NCBI GenBank assembly: GCA_024685995.1
Contig: JAIBDY010000008.1
Coordinates: forward strand, 24,001 to 57,186
Direction of reading: 5' to 3'
Source of the DNA: Piscirickettsiaceae bacterium
GTDB lineage: Bacteria > Pseudomonadota > Gammaproteobacteria > Nitrosococcales > Methylophagaceae
DNA length: 33,186 nt
Shown: positions 23,888 through 33,186 of the stretch, one piece after another
How positions within the stretch are numbered: position 1 is the stretch's first letter
Layout of the letters: every line of letters begins with the position of its first letter
The notes under the pieces: generated by a model
What the model was told of the DNA's origin: nothing
What the model saw: the letters and a program-made list of their open reading frames with translations, nothing else
Databases searched by the model: none
Made by a program: the position numbers and the translations under genes

Positions 23888-24625
23888 GTGGCTGAACAAC
23901 AAAGTAAACGACAAGTTGTACTCGATACCGAAACGACGGGGTTAAGCACGGCCGATGATCACCGTATTATCGAGATAGGGTGTGTTGAATTAATCAATCG
24001 TCGACTGACGGGTGAGACCTTTCATCAATATATTAACCCTGAGCGTGAAATTGATGCTGGTGCGATGGAAGTGCATGGCATCACCAACGAGGCTCTGGCC
24101 GATAAACCAAAATTCGCAGAGATTGTGGATGATTTTATGCGTTTTATTGATGGCGCGGAATTAATCATTCATAACGCGGCGTTTGATGTGGGCTTTTTAG
24201 ACCATGAATTACGTAAAATAACAACAGAAACACGCACAATCAATGCTGTTTGCACTATCTTAGACACCTTAAAGTTGGCCCGTGATAAACATCCTGGCCA
24301 GAAAAATAACTTAGATGCATTGTGTCGGCGCTATGACGTTGATAATTCAAACCGAGAATTACACGGCGCTTTATTGGATTCAGAAATCTTAGCCGATGTA
24401 TATCTCGCAATGACTGGCGGTCAAGTCAGCTTATCGCTGGCGGCCGATACGGAGATAGCGAAAACAGATGATGACTCTAAAGCGGCGACTAGTCGCCCGA
24501 AAAAGCGAAAGCCACTGAACGTTATCATGGCGACTTCCGACGAGTTAGCAGCTCACGAAGCCCACCTTGAACTATTAGATAAAAGCAGTCACGGGCAGTG
24601 TGTCTGGCTAAAAAATAACGGTTAA
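23888..24625 (+). CDS. dnaQ: DNA polymerase III epsilon subunit (proofreading exonuclease)
   Basis: 3'-5' exonuclease of the replicative polymerase. 245 residues from a GTG with AAGGA seven bases upstream. DEDDh residues: D13 and E15 in VLDTETTGLS, D100 in HNAAFDVGFLDHEL, H159 and D164 in ELHGALLDSEILADVY. After the exonuclease domain, Q179-VSLSL fits the beta-clamp-binding motif, and the C-terminal tail (about 190-245, with RPKKRKPLNV) is the part that binds the alpha subunit. In E. coli it adjoins rnhA in opposite orientation; here both genes point the same way. Confidence 0.97.
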   Translation: MAEQQSKRQVVLDTETTGLSTADDHRIIEIGCVELINRRLTGETFHQYINPEREIDAGAMEVHGITNEALADKPKFAEIVDDFMRFIDGAELIIHNAAFDVGFLDHELRKITTETRTINAVCTILDTLKLARDKHPGQKNNLDALCRRYDVDNSNRELHGALLDSEILADVYLAMTGGQVSLSLAADTEIAKTDDDSKAATSRPKKRKPLNVIMATSDELAAHEAHLELLDKSSHGQCVWLKNNG

Positions 24626-24669
24626 TGGGTTCATCCGATTCCAGATAGATAAAAAAATTCCCCAAAACG

Positions 24670-24697
24670 GTTGAAATCAGCTTTTTTGCCCCCAAAT
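24670..24697 (+). promoter_or_regulatory. Sigma32 heat-shock promoter of grpE
   Basis: GTTGAAA (24670-24676), 12-base spacer, then CCCCCAAAT (24689-24697), close to the sigma32 consensus CTTGAAA and CCCCATnT. It is about 40 bases before the grpE ATG. Confidence 0.75.
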
Positions 24698-24735
24698 AGC
24701 TGACTTATCATCTAGTAATTTGGAAATATGGGATT

Positions 24736-25296
24736 ATGAGTAACGAAGAAACTGACAACATTGACAATCAAGCCCTCGAGAATCAGGAACCTGAAGCTGA
24801 GTCGTCAAACAATAATGAATCTCACAATGATATCGACCCAACAGCATTATTAGAAGATGCTCGGAACAAAGCAGACGAGCATTGGAACGAATTACTTCGA
24901 GCACGTGCTGACATGGAAAATCTGCGTCGTCGTCAATCTCGCGATTTAGAAAATGCCCATAAGCATGCCTTGGATAAATTTGTCGCTGAACTATTGCCTA
25001 TTTATGACAGCATGGAATTAGGCGTGAATGCGGCCTCGAGTGAAGAAGCTTCACTTGATGGTGTTCGCGAAGGCTTAGATATGACGATGAAAATGTTCAT
25101 CTCTTCGATCGCAAAATTTGGGCTTGAGCAAGTCAACCCTGCAGAAGGTGATGCATTTGACCCTGAGTTACACCAAGCCATGGCAATGCAGCCTGTCGAT
25201 GGTGTAGCCCCCAATCACGTGATCACCGTGGCACAAAAAGGCTTCCAATTTAATGGCCGCCTATTGCGCCCTGCAATGGTCGTGGTATCGCAATAA
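24736..25296 (+). CDS. grpE: Nucleotide exchange factor GrpE
   Basis: Releases ADP from DnaK, and acts as a thermosensor of the chaperone cycle. 186 residues: an acidic, disordered N-terminus (about 1-35), a long dimeric coiled coil (about 36-95; LLEDARNKADEHWNELLRAR then ADMENLRRRQ), and the C-terminal beta domain with NPAEGDAFDPELHQAM and GFQFNGRLLRPAMVVVS, the GrpE signature. It precedes dnaK by 107 bases and has its own sigma32-type promoter. Confidence 0.97.
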   Translation: MSNEETDNIDNQALENQEPEAESSNNNESHNDIDPTALLEDARNKADEHWNELLRARADMENLRRRQSRDLENAHKHALDKFVAELLPIYDSMELGVNAASSEEASLDGVREGLDMTMKMFISSIAKFGLEQVNPAEGDAFDPELHQAMAMQPVDGVAPNHVITVAQKGFQFNGRLLRPAMVVVSQ

Positions 25297-25320
25297 AACG
25301 ACGTTGGAGTCATGTCAGGG

Positions 25321-25349
25321 CTTGAAATAATTTTTTCACCCCCCACATA
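25321..25349 (+). promoter_or_regulatory. Sigma32 heat-shock promoter of dnaK
   Basis: CTTGAAA (25321-25327) matches the -35 exactly; the C-run CCCCCC (25339-25344) followed by ACATA gives the -10. It lies 55 bases before the dnaK start. Confidence 0.8.
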
Positions 25350-25403
25350 ACTATTCAACAGCTAGTGTAACTAGCAAGCATTTAAGCATAGTGGAGAATA
25401 AAA

Positions 25404-27314
25404 ATGGCTAAAATTATTGGTATTGACTTAGGAACAACCAATTCCTGTGTCGCAGTGTTAGAAGATGGCAAAGCACGCGTTATTGAAAATAGCGAAGGTG
25501 ATCGTACTACCCCTTCTATTGTCGCTTTTACAAAAGACGACGAGGTGTTAGTAGGTCAATCAGCCAAACGCCAAGCGGTAACAAACCCTAAAAACACATT
25601 ATTTGCGATTAAACGTTTAATCGGTCGTAAATTTAAAGACGATGTCGTACAACGCGATATCGATATGGTGCCTTATAAAATCATTGAAGCCGACAATGGC
25701 GATGCTTGGGTTGATGCCAATGGTAAGAAAATGGCACCACCTGAAATCTCTGCCCGCGTTTTGATGAAAATGAAAAAAACAGCAGAAGAGTTTTTGGGTG
25801 AAGAAGTGACGGAAGCCGTGGTGACTGTCCCTGCTTACTTCAACGACTCACAGCGTCAAGCCACCAAAGATGCTGGTAAAATTGCCGGTCTTGAAGTGAA
25901 GCGTATTATCAATGAGCCAACGGCAGCAGCATTGGCCTACGGGATGGATAAAAAACGCGGCGATTCAACCATTGTCGTTTATGACTTAGGTGGTGGTACA
26001 TTTGACGTATCAGTGATTGAAATCGCAGATATCGAAGGCGAGCACCAATTTGAAGTATTGGCGACTAATGGTGATACATTCTTGGGTGGTGAAGACTTTG
26101 ACCAACGTATCATTGAGTTTTTAGTCGACGAATTCAAGAAAGACCAAAGCATCGATTTATCGAAAGATCCTTTGGCTTTACAACGCCTTAAAGATGCCGC
26201 CGAGAAAGCAAAAATCGAGCTTTCTTCAAGCCAACAAACCGATATTAACCTACCGTATGTCACCGCCGATGCCACTGGCCCAAAACATATGGAAGTGCGT
26301 TTAACACGTGCCAAGCTTGAATCTCTGGTCGAAGACCTGATCAAGCGCAGCATGGAGCCATGCAAACTCGCACTGAAAGACGCCGGCTTATCAATGTCAG
26401 ATATCAACGATGTTATCTTGGTTGGTGGTCAGACAAGAATGCCGAAAGTACAAGAAGCTGTACAAGCCTTATTTGGAAAAGAACCTCGTAAAGATGTTAA
26501 TCCGGATGAAGCGGTTGCAGCAGGTGCAGCCATTCAAGCTGCGGTATTAGCGGGTGATGTCAAAGACGTTCTACTCCTAGACGTCACACCATTAAGCCTA
26601 GGTATTGAAACCATGGGTGGTGTGATGACAAAATTAGTTGAGAAAAATACAACGATTCCAACCAAAGCGAACCAAGTATTCTCTACTGCAGAAGACAATC
26701 AGCCTGCTGTAACGATTCATGTTATGCAGGGTGAGCGTGAGATGGCATCAGCGAATAAATCGCTCGGTCGTTTTGACTTGTCTGATATTCCAGCTGCGCC
26801 ACGTGGTCAACCACAAATTGAAGTCACATTCGATATCGATGCCAATGGTATTTTGAATGTGTCGGCCAAAGATAAAGCGACAGGTAAAGAACAATCTATC
26901 GTGATCAAGGCTTCAAGTGGTTTGTCTGACGAAGAAGTTGAACAAATGGTCAAAGACGCTGAAGCACATGCTGAAGAAGATCGCCAATTCCATGAATTGG
27001 TCAATGCGCGTAACCAAGGTGATGCACTTGTTCATAGTACTGAGAAGTCGATTACTGAGTTAGGCGACAAGATGGATGCCGACGAAAAAGTGAAAATCGA
27101 AGCCGCGGTTGCCGAACTTAAAACTGCCTTAAAGGGCGAAGATAAAGCGGACATTGAAGCGAAAACAGCGGCATTAGCAGAAGCGTCTGCGAAATTAGCC
27201 GAACAAGCATATGCAGAAAATGCTGAAGCAGGTGAAGGGGCGGCAGAAGCGAAAGCCGATACTGATGATGTGGTTGATGCTGAGTTTGAAGAAGTCGACG
27301 ACGATAAAAAGTAA
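25404..27314 (+). CDS. dnaK: Chaperone DnaK (Hsp70)
   Basis: ATP-driven chaperone for folding and disaggregation. 636 residues, standard length. Nucleotide-binding domain signatures: [17 protein letters not shown] (about 4-20), [17 protein letters not shown] (about 193-210) and [17 protein letters not shown] (about 338-354). The linker [19 protein letters not shown] leads to the substrate domain, and the acidic tail ends [12 protein letters not shown] precedes the ATG. Followed by a terminator-like hairpin and dnaJ. Confidence 0.99.
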   Translation: MAKIIGIDLGTTNSCVAVLEDGKARVIENSEGDRTTPSIVAFTKDDEVLVGQSAKRQAVTNPKNTLFAIKRLIGRKFKDDVVQRDIDMVPYKIIEADNGDAWVDANGKKMAPPEISARVLMKMKKTAEEFLGEEVTEAVVTVPAYFNDSQRQATKDAGKIAGLEVKRIINEPTAAALAYGMDKKRGDSTIVVYDLGGGTFDVSVIEIADIEGEHQFEVLATNGDTFLGGEDFDQRIIEFLVDEFKKDQSIDLSKDPLALQRLKDAAEKAKIELSSSQQTDINLPYVTADATGPKHMEVRLTRAKLESLVEDLIKRSMEPCKLALKDAGLSMSDINDVILVGGQTRMPKVQEAVQALFGKEPRKDVNPDEAVAAGAAIQAAVLAGDVKDVLLLDVTPLSLGIETMGGVMTKLVEKNTTIPTKANQVFSTAEDNQPAVTIHVMQGEREMASANKSLGRFDLSDIPAAPRGQPQIEVTFDIDANGILNVSAKDKATGKEQSIVIKASSGLSDEEVEQMVKDAEAHAEEDRQFHELVNARNQGDALVHSTEKSITELGDKMDADEKVKIEAAVAELKTALKGEDKADIEAKTAALAEASAKLAEQAYAENAEAGEGAAEAKADTDDVVDAEFEEVDDDKK

Positions 27315-27337
27315 GCGTCACGCAAGTGTGTTCTAAG

Positions 27338-27368
27338 AAACAGGCGTAGGTTTCCCCTACGCCTGTTT
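27338..27368 (+). terminator. Intrinsic terminator/attenuator between dnaK and dnaJ
   Basis: AAACAGGCGTAGG (27338-27350), five-base loop, CCTACGCCTGTTT (27356-27368), 13 pairs, then TGTTCT. The T-run after the GC stem is TTTTGTT, so it should terminate part of the transcripts and make DnaJ less abundant than DnaK. No heat-shock promoter is visible after it, so dnaJ depends on read-through. Confidence 0.8.
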
Positions 27369-27399
27369 TGTTCTATAAATAGCAGGTAGATAGCAGACA

Positions 27400-28515
27400 A
27401 TGGCCAAACGAGATTTTTACGAAGTACTGGAGATTTCACGTACCGCGACGGAGGCTGAAATTAAAAAAGCTTATCGCCGCATGGCAATGAAATACCATCC
27501 CGATCGCAATGCGGGAGGTGCCGATACAGAAGAAAAATTTAAAGAGGCAAAAGAAGCCTACGAGATTTTATCGAACCCACAAAAGCGGGCAGCCTATGAT
27601 CAGTTTGGTCATGCTGGCGTTGATCAATCGGCTGGCGGTGGCCAGGGTGGTGCCGGTGGCTTTAGTGATATTTTCGGGGATGTGTTCAATGATATCTTTG
27701 GAGCATCTGGCGGCGGTAGACAAGGTGGCGGCTATCGGGGTGCTGACTTACGTTATCACTTAGAAATGACATTAGAAGATGCGGTAGCCGGTAAAACGGT
27801 TGAAATCCGTATTCCCGTGCATGTTGACTGCAAAACTTGTGATGGTACTGGGGCGAAACCAGGGACTAAACCTGTGACTTGCACCACTTGTGGTGGTCAT
27901 GGTCAAGTGCGTATGCAACAAGGATTTTTCTCTGTTCAACAACCTTGCCCGCATTGTCATGGCACAGGAAGAATGATTCAGTCGCCTTGTGACGATTGTC
28001 ATGGTGAGGGCCAGATTCAAGAACATAAAACGCTCTCGGTGAAGGTGCCTGCAGGTGTAGATACCGGCGATCGCATTCGCCTTTCGGGTGAAGGTGAGCC
28101 TGGGCAAGGTGGTGCTGGACCAGGTGACCTCTATGTCGAAGTGCAAGTGCGACGTCATGATGTGTTCACACGTGATGATAATAATTTATTCTGCGATGTA
28201 CCGATAAGCTTTACGGTTGCGACCTTGGGTGGCGAACTCGAAGTGCCGACATTAGCTGGCAAAGCCAGTTTAAAAGTGCCGGAAGGTACCCAGTCAGGCC
28301 AACAATTCAGACTGCGCGGTAAAGGTGTTAAATCGGTTCGTAGTGGCGTGACAGGGGATTTAATGTGCCGAGTGATTATCGAAACGCCAGTGAAATTATC
28401 CAAAAAGCAAAAAGCCTTATTGGAAGAGTTTGCTGCGACATTAGAAGGTAGCCACAGCAAGCATAGCCCAAAACATAGTTCGTGGTTAGATAAGGTCAAA
28501 GAGTTTTTTGACTAG
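27400..28515 (+). CDS. dnaJ: Co-chaperone DnaJ (Hsp40)
   Basis: Delivers unfolded substrates to DnaK and stimulates its ATPase. 371 residues, type A: J domain with H33-P34-D35; Gly/Phe-rich linker (about 77-112); zinc region of four CxxCxGxG repeats starting at C144, C161, C183 and C197; then two beta-barrel substrate domains and the dimerisation tail. A usable but weak Shine-Dalgarno (AGCAGG) lies upstream. dapB follows 63 bases later. Confidence 0.99.
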   Translation: MAKRDFYEVLEISRTATEAEIKKAYRRMAMKYHPDRNAGGADTEEKFKEAKEAYEILSNPQKRAAYDQFGHAGVDQSAGGGQGGAGGFSDIFGDVFNDIFGASGGGRQGGGYRGADLRYHLEMTLEDAVAGKTVEIRIPVHVDCKTCDGTGAKPGTKPVTCTTCGGHGQVRMQQGFFSVQQPCPHCHGTGRMIQSPCDDCHGEGQIQEHKTLSVKVPAGVDTGDRIRLSGEGEPGQGGAGPGDLYVEVQVRRHDVFTRDDNNLFCDVPISFTVATLGGELEVPTLAGKASLKVPEGTQSGQQFRLRGKGVKSVRSGVTGDLMCRVIIETPVKLSKKQKALLEEFAATLEGSHSKHSPKHSSWLDKVKEFFD

Positions 28516-28539
28516 GCCTTTAAGTGAGCTATTGCTTGA

Positions 28540-29388
<849 letters not shown>

Positions 29389-29396
29389 GGCGTTAT

Positions 29397-29963
29397 TTAG
29401 TAACGTTCTGCTATTTTTTGTGCTTTCTCGGCCGCGGTAATATTACCGGCTTGCATTCTGATATCGGCGATGAGTAACCAGAATTTCCGGAGTTGTTCAC
29501 GTTGTCCTTGCACGATAGAGACGCCTTTTAGAGCGACTTGCTCAGCCATTTTATAATCTTCTAAGTTACGGTGTGTCACTGCCAGTTTGTAATAGACATG
29601 GGGATCACGCGGTGCGATACGTTGTGCGCGTTGTAAGGTCGTTTGAGCAGACTTGAAATCGCCTTGTTGCTGCGCGGCTTCTGCAGAATTAAGTAAAGCG
29701 ATGACAGCATCATTTTGTTGCCGAGTTTCGATGATAGCTGGCGAAACCGGCACAATCGCCTTATTGATTTCAACAGGTTCAGGCACAACAGTAATCTCAG
29801 CCCGATCCGGCATGGGAATCGAGACGGCTGCAGGTGGAGGGGGCTCCACTGGAGCCGGGACCGAGACGGGTGGCATAGTAGAGCATGCACTCACACTCAG
29901 TAATAAGATTGCTGATAGTAGGTGGCGTGTCGATTGCTGACAAGATAAGTAGAAAAAGGTCAC
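29397..29963 (-). CDS. TPR outer-membrane lipoprotein, LpoP-like PBP1B activator
   Basis: 188 residues from a GTG with AGGA nine bases upstream. Residues 1-26 are a lipoprotein signal with lipobox V24-S-A-C27, so the mature protein is lipid-anchored; residue 28 is Ser, favouring the outer membrane. Then a Pro/Val-rich linker (about 30-75), and tetratricopeptide-like helices (about 80-188: LLNSAEAAQQQGDFKSAQTT, IAPRDPHVYYKLAVTHRNL, and the C-terminal TAAEKAQKIAERY). It starts 23 bases downstream of the PBP1B gene. This matches LpoP, the TPR lipoprotein that activates PBP1B in Pseudomonas, where the genes also adjoin. The function is inferred from architecture and neighbour. Confidence 0.8.
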   Translation of the reverse strand: MTFFYLSCQQSTRHLLSAILLLSVSACSTMPPVSVPAPVEPPPPAAVSIPMPDRAEITVVPEPVEINKAIVPVSPAIIETRQQNDAVIALLNSAEAAQQQGDFKSAQTTLQRAQRIAPRDPHVYYKLAVTHRNLEDYKMAEQVALKGVSIVQGQREQLRKFWLLIADIRMQAGNITAAEKAQKIAERY

Positions 29964-29986
29964 TCTATATCATCCTAAAAATGAGG

Positions 29987-32305
29987 TTATTCAAACCAGC
30001 GTCTAATCCAGCCCTCAAGAGTTGGCAGAGGATCGGACTGATTTCTGATGGCACAATCAGAGTGTTCTGTCGGACTATTGCCGATCAAGAAGGGTAATTG
30101 CTGAGCCCCGATGCATTGCATATCCGATAGCATACCAGTTTGTTGGTCAACCCAAAGATATTCAATATTTTCTGGGGTGGCCGCGATAAAGGGGTCTAAG
30201 GTTTCGTTTGCCATATAATCAGTCCAAGCACGCAAAGCGCCACTAGAACCAGTGATGGGTAAGGGGGAATTATCATCGAGACCAAGCCATACAACGGCTA
30301 ATCGATTACCAGCAAAGCCAGCAAACCAGCTGTCTCTTTGTAAGTCTGAAGTCCCGGTTTTTCCTGCCACATTGATATCCTCAGGTAAGCGGTAATAAAT
30401 TGAGCGCGCGGTCCCTATTCGCGTCACTTCTTGCAGCATATATTGCAATAAGTGGATGGCACTATGATCGATAGTTTGCTCTAATTCAAAGGGGTAGCGA
30501 GAGAGTTCTTCTCCATGACTATCCGTGACTTGCCTGATTGCTCTCAGTGGCATTTTAAAACCATTCGAAGCCATAGTTTGATACATAGTGGCGACTTCAA
30601 GGGGGGATAAGCCTTGGGCACCAAGCAATAAAGAAGGGTAAGGATCAAGTGGTCGCTCGACACCGAGCCGCTTTAAGGTATCAATCACATGGTTTAAGCC
30701 GAGTGACATGCCTAAACGCGCTGTTGATAAGTTGTATGAATAGGCCAAAGCTTGATGAAGTTGAACGTAGTCATGCGATTGATGATCAAAATTCTCCGGT
30801 TGCCAGATTTGACCATTCGGCATGGTTAAGGAGTAGGGCGAGTCATCGAGTTCACTGACCAAATTGTACCCCTGTTCTATTGCCGTTAAATACACTGCCG
30901 GTTTTACCAATGAGCCAATAGGACGTAAGGTATCCAAGGCGCGATTAAAACCTTGGTAACGGGTTTCTCGCCCCCCAATAACGGCAATGACTTCACCCGT
31001 TTGCGGATCGGTGATGATCATGCTGCCTTGCAAGCCGTCGAGACGCTCACCATAGTTTTTTTCAAGGGTCGTGATAGTTTTCGTTAATGCTGTCTCAGCC
31101 TTATGTTGCGCGATGGGGTTTAAATTAGTAAAGACGCGTAAGCCTTCAGAACTCAATGCTTCTTCCGGGTAATCATCTTTTAGCTGTCTTTTGACCAAAT
31201 CTAAATAAGCGGGGTAAGCGCCTTTTGATAAACTGGCCTGTTGGACAATACCCAAAGGGGCTTCACTGGCACGGTCATAGGTGTCTTTATCAATTACTTC
31301 TTGTTGATAAAGCACATTAAGCACGAGATCTCGCCGGCTTTTTGCACGTTCAGGGTGACGTCGAGGCTCATAATAAGAAGGACCTTTCACCATCGCTGCG
31401 AGCAAAGCCACTTGCTCAAGCTTAAGCTCTGTCAACGGTTGTGCGAAATAGTATTGGGCGGCTAGCCCGAAACCATGGATGGCACGGGAACCTTCTTGAC
31501 CAAGATAAACTTCATTCAAATAAGCTTCAAGGATATCAGCTTTGCTGTAATGCAATTCCAATAGGATCGCCATTGGAATTTCGAGTAATTTACGAACCAA
31601 AGTCCGATCAGACGTGAGATAAAAGTTTTTTATTAACTGTTGGGTGAGCGTGCTACCGCCTTGAATAAACCGACCTGCTTTAATGTTTGCCAACATGGCG
31701 CGGCTAATCCCTCTGAGAGAAATACCATGATGATCATAAAAGCCACGATCTTCAATCGCGATCAAGGCTTGGGTTAATGCTTCAGGTGCATCACTGAGTT
31801 GAATTAAATCACGATCTTCATTATTTAATGGGTAAATGCCACCAATGAGGACCGGCTCTAAACGAATCAACGGAATGGATTGACCTTGGTCTTGAGTGAT
31901 ATGACTTAAACGTGTGCCTGAAAAATGGAGAATTAAACGCTGCGCAGGCTCTAGGCCGTCAGTAAATTTAAAGCCACGGGTATAAAGAATGGCTCTGGTC
32001 TTGGAAACTGCCACTTGGCCGGGCCGCACCGCTTCTTGGACAAAATGATAGCCCAAGCTACGTAGCTCAACTTTTAATTCGTCTAATGAGATGGGTGAGC
32101 CCGCGTATAACTCGAGTGGGCGTGCATACACCTTGGCGGGAACAGCCCAACGTTTGCCTTCAAATTGTAGGCGAATGTGGTGATCTAAATAGGCTAAGCC
32201 AAGACCGAGTAATAGCAAAAAGGTGAGAAACAGTTTTGTCGCAAATCCAAAAGATCGACGCTGAGGGTAATAGGGCTTCATTTGACTAACCGGCCTGTAT
32301 GACAT
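29987..32305 (-). CDS. mrcB: Penicillin-binding protein 1B (bifunctional peptidoglycan synthase)
   Basis: Polymerises glycan strands and cross-links peptides in the periplasm. From the ATG at 32305 it has 772 residues; starts at TTG 32320 or ATG 32281 are possible, and none has a good Shine-Dalgarno. Short cytoplasmic tail, membrane helix about 22-40, UB2H-type domain (about 55-150, beginning VPAKVYARPLELY), GT51 glycosyltransferase with E185 in AIEDRGFYDHHG and GGSTLTQQLIKN, and transpeptidase with S465 in GSLVKPAVYL, the SYNLSTARLG motif and K649-T-G. The UB2H domain is the docking site for lipoprotein activators, consistent with the lpoP-like gene downstream. Confidence 0.97.
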   Translation of the reverse strand: MSYRPVSQMKPYYPQRRSFGFATKLFLTFLLLLGLGLAYLDHHIRLQFEGKRWAVPAKVYARPLELYAGSPISLDELKVELRSLGYHFVQEAVRPGQVAVSKTRAILYTRGFKFTDGLEPAQRLILHFSGTRLSHITQDQGQSIPLIRLEPVLIGGIYPLNNEDRDLIQLSDAPEALTQALIAIEDRGFYDHHGISLRGISRAMLANIKAGRFIQGGSTLTQQLIKNFYLTSDRTLVRKLLEIPMAILLELHYSKADILEAYLNEVYLGQEGSRAIHGFGLAAQYYFAQPLTELKLEQVALLAAMVKGPSYYEPRRHPERAKSRRDLVLNVLYQQEVIDKDTYDRASEAPLGIVQQASLSKGAYPAYLDLVKRQLKDDYPEEALSSEGLRVFTNLNPIAQHKAETALTKTITTLEKNYGERLDGLQGSMIITDPQTGEVIAVIGGRETRYQGFNRALDTLRPIGSLVKPAVYLTAIEQGYNLVSELDDSPYSLTMPNGQIWQPENFDHQSHDYVQLHQALAYSYNLSTARLGMSLGLNHVIDTLKRLGVERPLDPYPSLLLGAQGLSPLEVATMYQTMASNGFKMPLRAIRQVTDSHGEELSRYPFELEQTIDHSAIHLLQYMLQEVTRIGTARSIYYRLPEDINVAGKTGTSDLQRDSWFAGFAGNRLAVVWLGLDDNSPLPITGSSGALRAWTDYMANETLDPFIAATPENIEYLWVDQQTGMLSDMQCIGAQQLPFLIGNSPTEHSDCAIRNQSDPLPTLEGWIRRWFE

Positions 32306-32667
32306 TTTAGAATATGACAACGCTGTATGATGTTAAGTTACCTTTTTTCGCTAGCAGAAGAAAGCGCTGATGTCGAAAAAACTTTAAAATAAGACAACAA
32401 GTTATTAATATTTTTACAACTAATTTTACGCATTAGTCTCCATTAGGACAAATCTATAAATCCCCATCGGGTTTGAGGGACTTTATTAAAAGGCAGGGGA
32501 TAGATAAAAATACGTATCGAGCTTGTAAGGCTAGCTTGTTATAGATCAATTAGCTATATCGCATTAGCCTAGTTATTCTGATAGAATTAATGATTACGAA
32601 AAGCAATGACAACCCACCTTTTTATGCAGCAGTTAGCATAGAAATTATAAGATTTGAGCAGGAATAT
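32306..32667. other. Divergent mrcB / thioredoxin-like gene spacer
   Basis: About 360 AT-rich bases without a gene. Contains ATCCCC...GGGGAT arms (about 32459-32502), a 43-bp symmetric dyad at 32528-32570, and the palindrome ATTCT-GAT-AGAAT (32575-32587). I could not identify convincing -35/-10 pairs for either gene. Confidence 0.4.
32528..32570. repeat. Symmetric two-tier inverted repeat
   Basis: AGGCTA (32528-32533) pairs with TAGCCT (32565-32570), and TATAG (32540-32544) with CTATA (32554-32558). The unpaired segments between the tiers are six bases on each side, and the centre is nine bases. It is about 100 bases before the thioredoxin-like start. Operator or leader structure; function unknown. 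Confidence 0.4.
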
Positions 32668-33186
32668 ATGGTCAGTTTAGAAACGCCAGTATGTGACTTT
32701 GGCTTGCCCGCTATCGACTTTTCGTTATTGGGCGTAGACAACAAAATGTGGACGCTGGAGGATTGTCGGGGCGAAAATGGCTTGTTAGTAATGTTCATCT
32801 GTAACCATTGTCCGTATGTTAAAGCGATTATGGACCGTTTGGTTCGAGATACTGCCGAGTTAAGGCAGTACGGCATTAATACCGTCGCTATCATGTCCAA
32901 TGATGTGGCTGATTATCCGGAAGATTCTTTTGACAAGATGCAAGCTATTGCACAGCAACGGCAGTTTTCATTTCCATATTTGCTAGATGAAACGCAACAA
33001 ACAGCACAAGCCTATGGCGCTATTTGTACCCCTGATTTCTTTGGCTATAACAAAGATCTTCAATTGCAGTATCGTGGCCGTTTTGATGAAAGTAAAAAGT
33101 TAGCGGCTGCACCGAATGTACGACGTGACTTATTTGAAGCTATGAAATTAGTAGCAGAAACAGGACACGGCCCAGAACAACAAATC
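32668..33186 (+). CDS. Thioredoxin/peroxiredoxin-like family protein, 3' end cut by the window
   Basis: 173 residues visible, open to the last base. The ATG has AGGA four bases upstream. AhpC/TSA-type thioredoxin fold: N-terminal strand region VCDFGLPAIDFSLLGVDN, then FICNHCPYVKAI with the redox pair C45-N-H-C48, VAIMSNDVADYPEDSFDKM, and AYGAICTPDFFGYNKD containing the cis-proline TP. This subfamily of about 190 residues is widespread in bacteria and is usually annotated as a thioredoxin family protein; its substrate is not known. Only about 10-20 residues should be missing. Divergent from mrcB. Confidence 0.9.
   Translation, partial: MVSLETPVCDFGLPAIDFSLLGVDNKMWTLEDCRGENGLLVMFICNHCPYVKAIMDRLVRDTAELRQYGINTVAIMSNDVADYPEDSFDKMQAIAQQRQFSFPYLLDETQQTAQAYGAICTPDFFGYNKDLQLQYRGRFDESKKLAAAPNVRRDLFEAMKLVAETGHGPEQQI

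Noticed and set aside
25979-26407. 142-codon ORF antisense to dnaK
   Set aside because: Long antisense ORFs opposite dnaK are a well-known artefact of its codon use; no ribosome binding site or similarity seen.
32459-32502. ATCCCC...GGGGAT arms suggesting a riboswitch
   Set aside because: Only six pairs around a long loop, and no known riboswitch core was recognised.

Overview
The window is a contiguous piece of a gammaproteobacterial chromosome with moderate GC (roughly mid-40s percent by eye, not computed). The gene orders ybgA-merR-phrB, gloB-yafS-rnhA-dnaQ and grpE-dnaK-dnaJ-dapB, and pycR divergent from pycAB, are typical of that class. A complete ectoine/5-hydroxyectoine cluster under a MarR-type EctR regulator, plus a mechanosensitive channel, points to a salt-adapted, probably marine organism. 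EctR-controlled ectoine genes are best known from halophilic methylotrophs such as Methylophaga and Methylomicrobium, but the window does not fix the genus. I see no rRNA, tRNA, CRISPR array, insertion sequence or prophage.

Layout. 1-2619: a light/DNA-repair operon with the end of a YbgA protein, a MerR regulator with a decayed B12-binding half, and a CPD photolyase, joined by short overlaps. 2973-5183: a PAS-PAS-GGDEF-EAL protein whose EAL half has lost key residues. 5241-9412: ectR divergent from ectA-ectB-ectC-ectD. The 324-bp ectR-ectA spacer holds a 62-bp interrupted dyad, an EctR-operator-like palindrome and a likely ectA promoter. 9540-11675: a TonB-dependent siderophore receptor behind a Fur-box-like site, convergent with ectD across a 12-bp perfect hairpin. 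11846-14307: leuA (long, fungal-type class) divergent from an Lrp/AsnC regulator; a leucine-rich 22-codon leader ORF lies in the leuA leader. 14384-18681: a PycR-like LysR regulator divergent from pycA-pycB, the two-subunit pyruvate carboxylase.

18682-19146 is a 465-bp spacer ending in a near-perfect terminator. Just before the terminator is a 14-bp stem that displays an anti-Shine-Dalgarno UCCUCC loop, a strong small-RNA candidate. 19147-21800: a DUF2797 zinc protein translationally coupled to pyrD, then mscS. 21805-24625: gloB divergent from yafS-like, rnhA and dnaQ. 24670-29388: the heat-shock chaperone cluster with sigma32-type promoters before grpE and before dnaK, a terminator/attenuator between dnaK and dnaJ, then dapB. 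29397-32305: PBP1B and a TPR lipoprotein resembling its activator LpoP. 32668 to the end: a thioredoxin/peroxiredoxin-like protein cut by the window edge.

Most genes are well-known families. The less explained material is in the non-coding DNA: the ectR-ectA dyad and operator, the pycB 3' region small-RNA candidate, and the leuA leader. To these I add the two proteins with eroded ligand or catalytic sites (the MerR regulator and the EAL domain).
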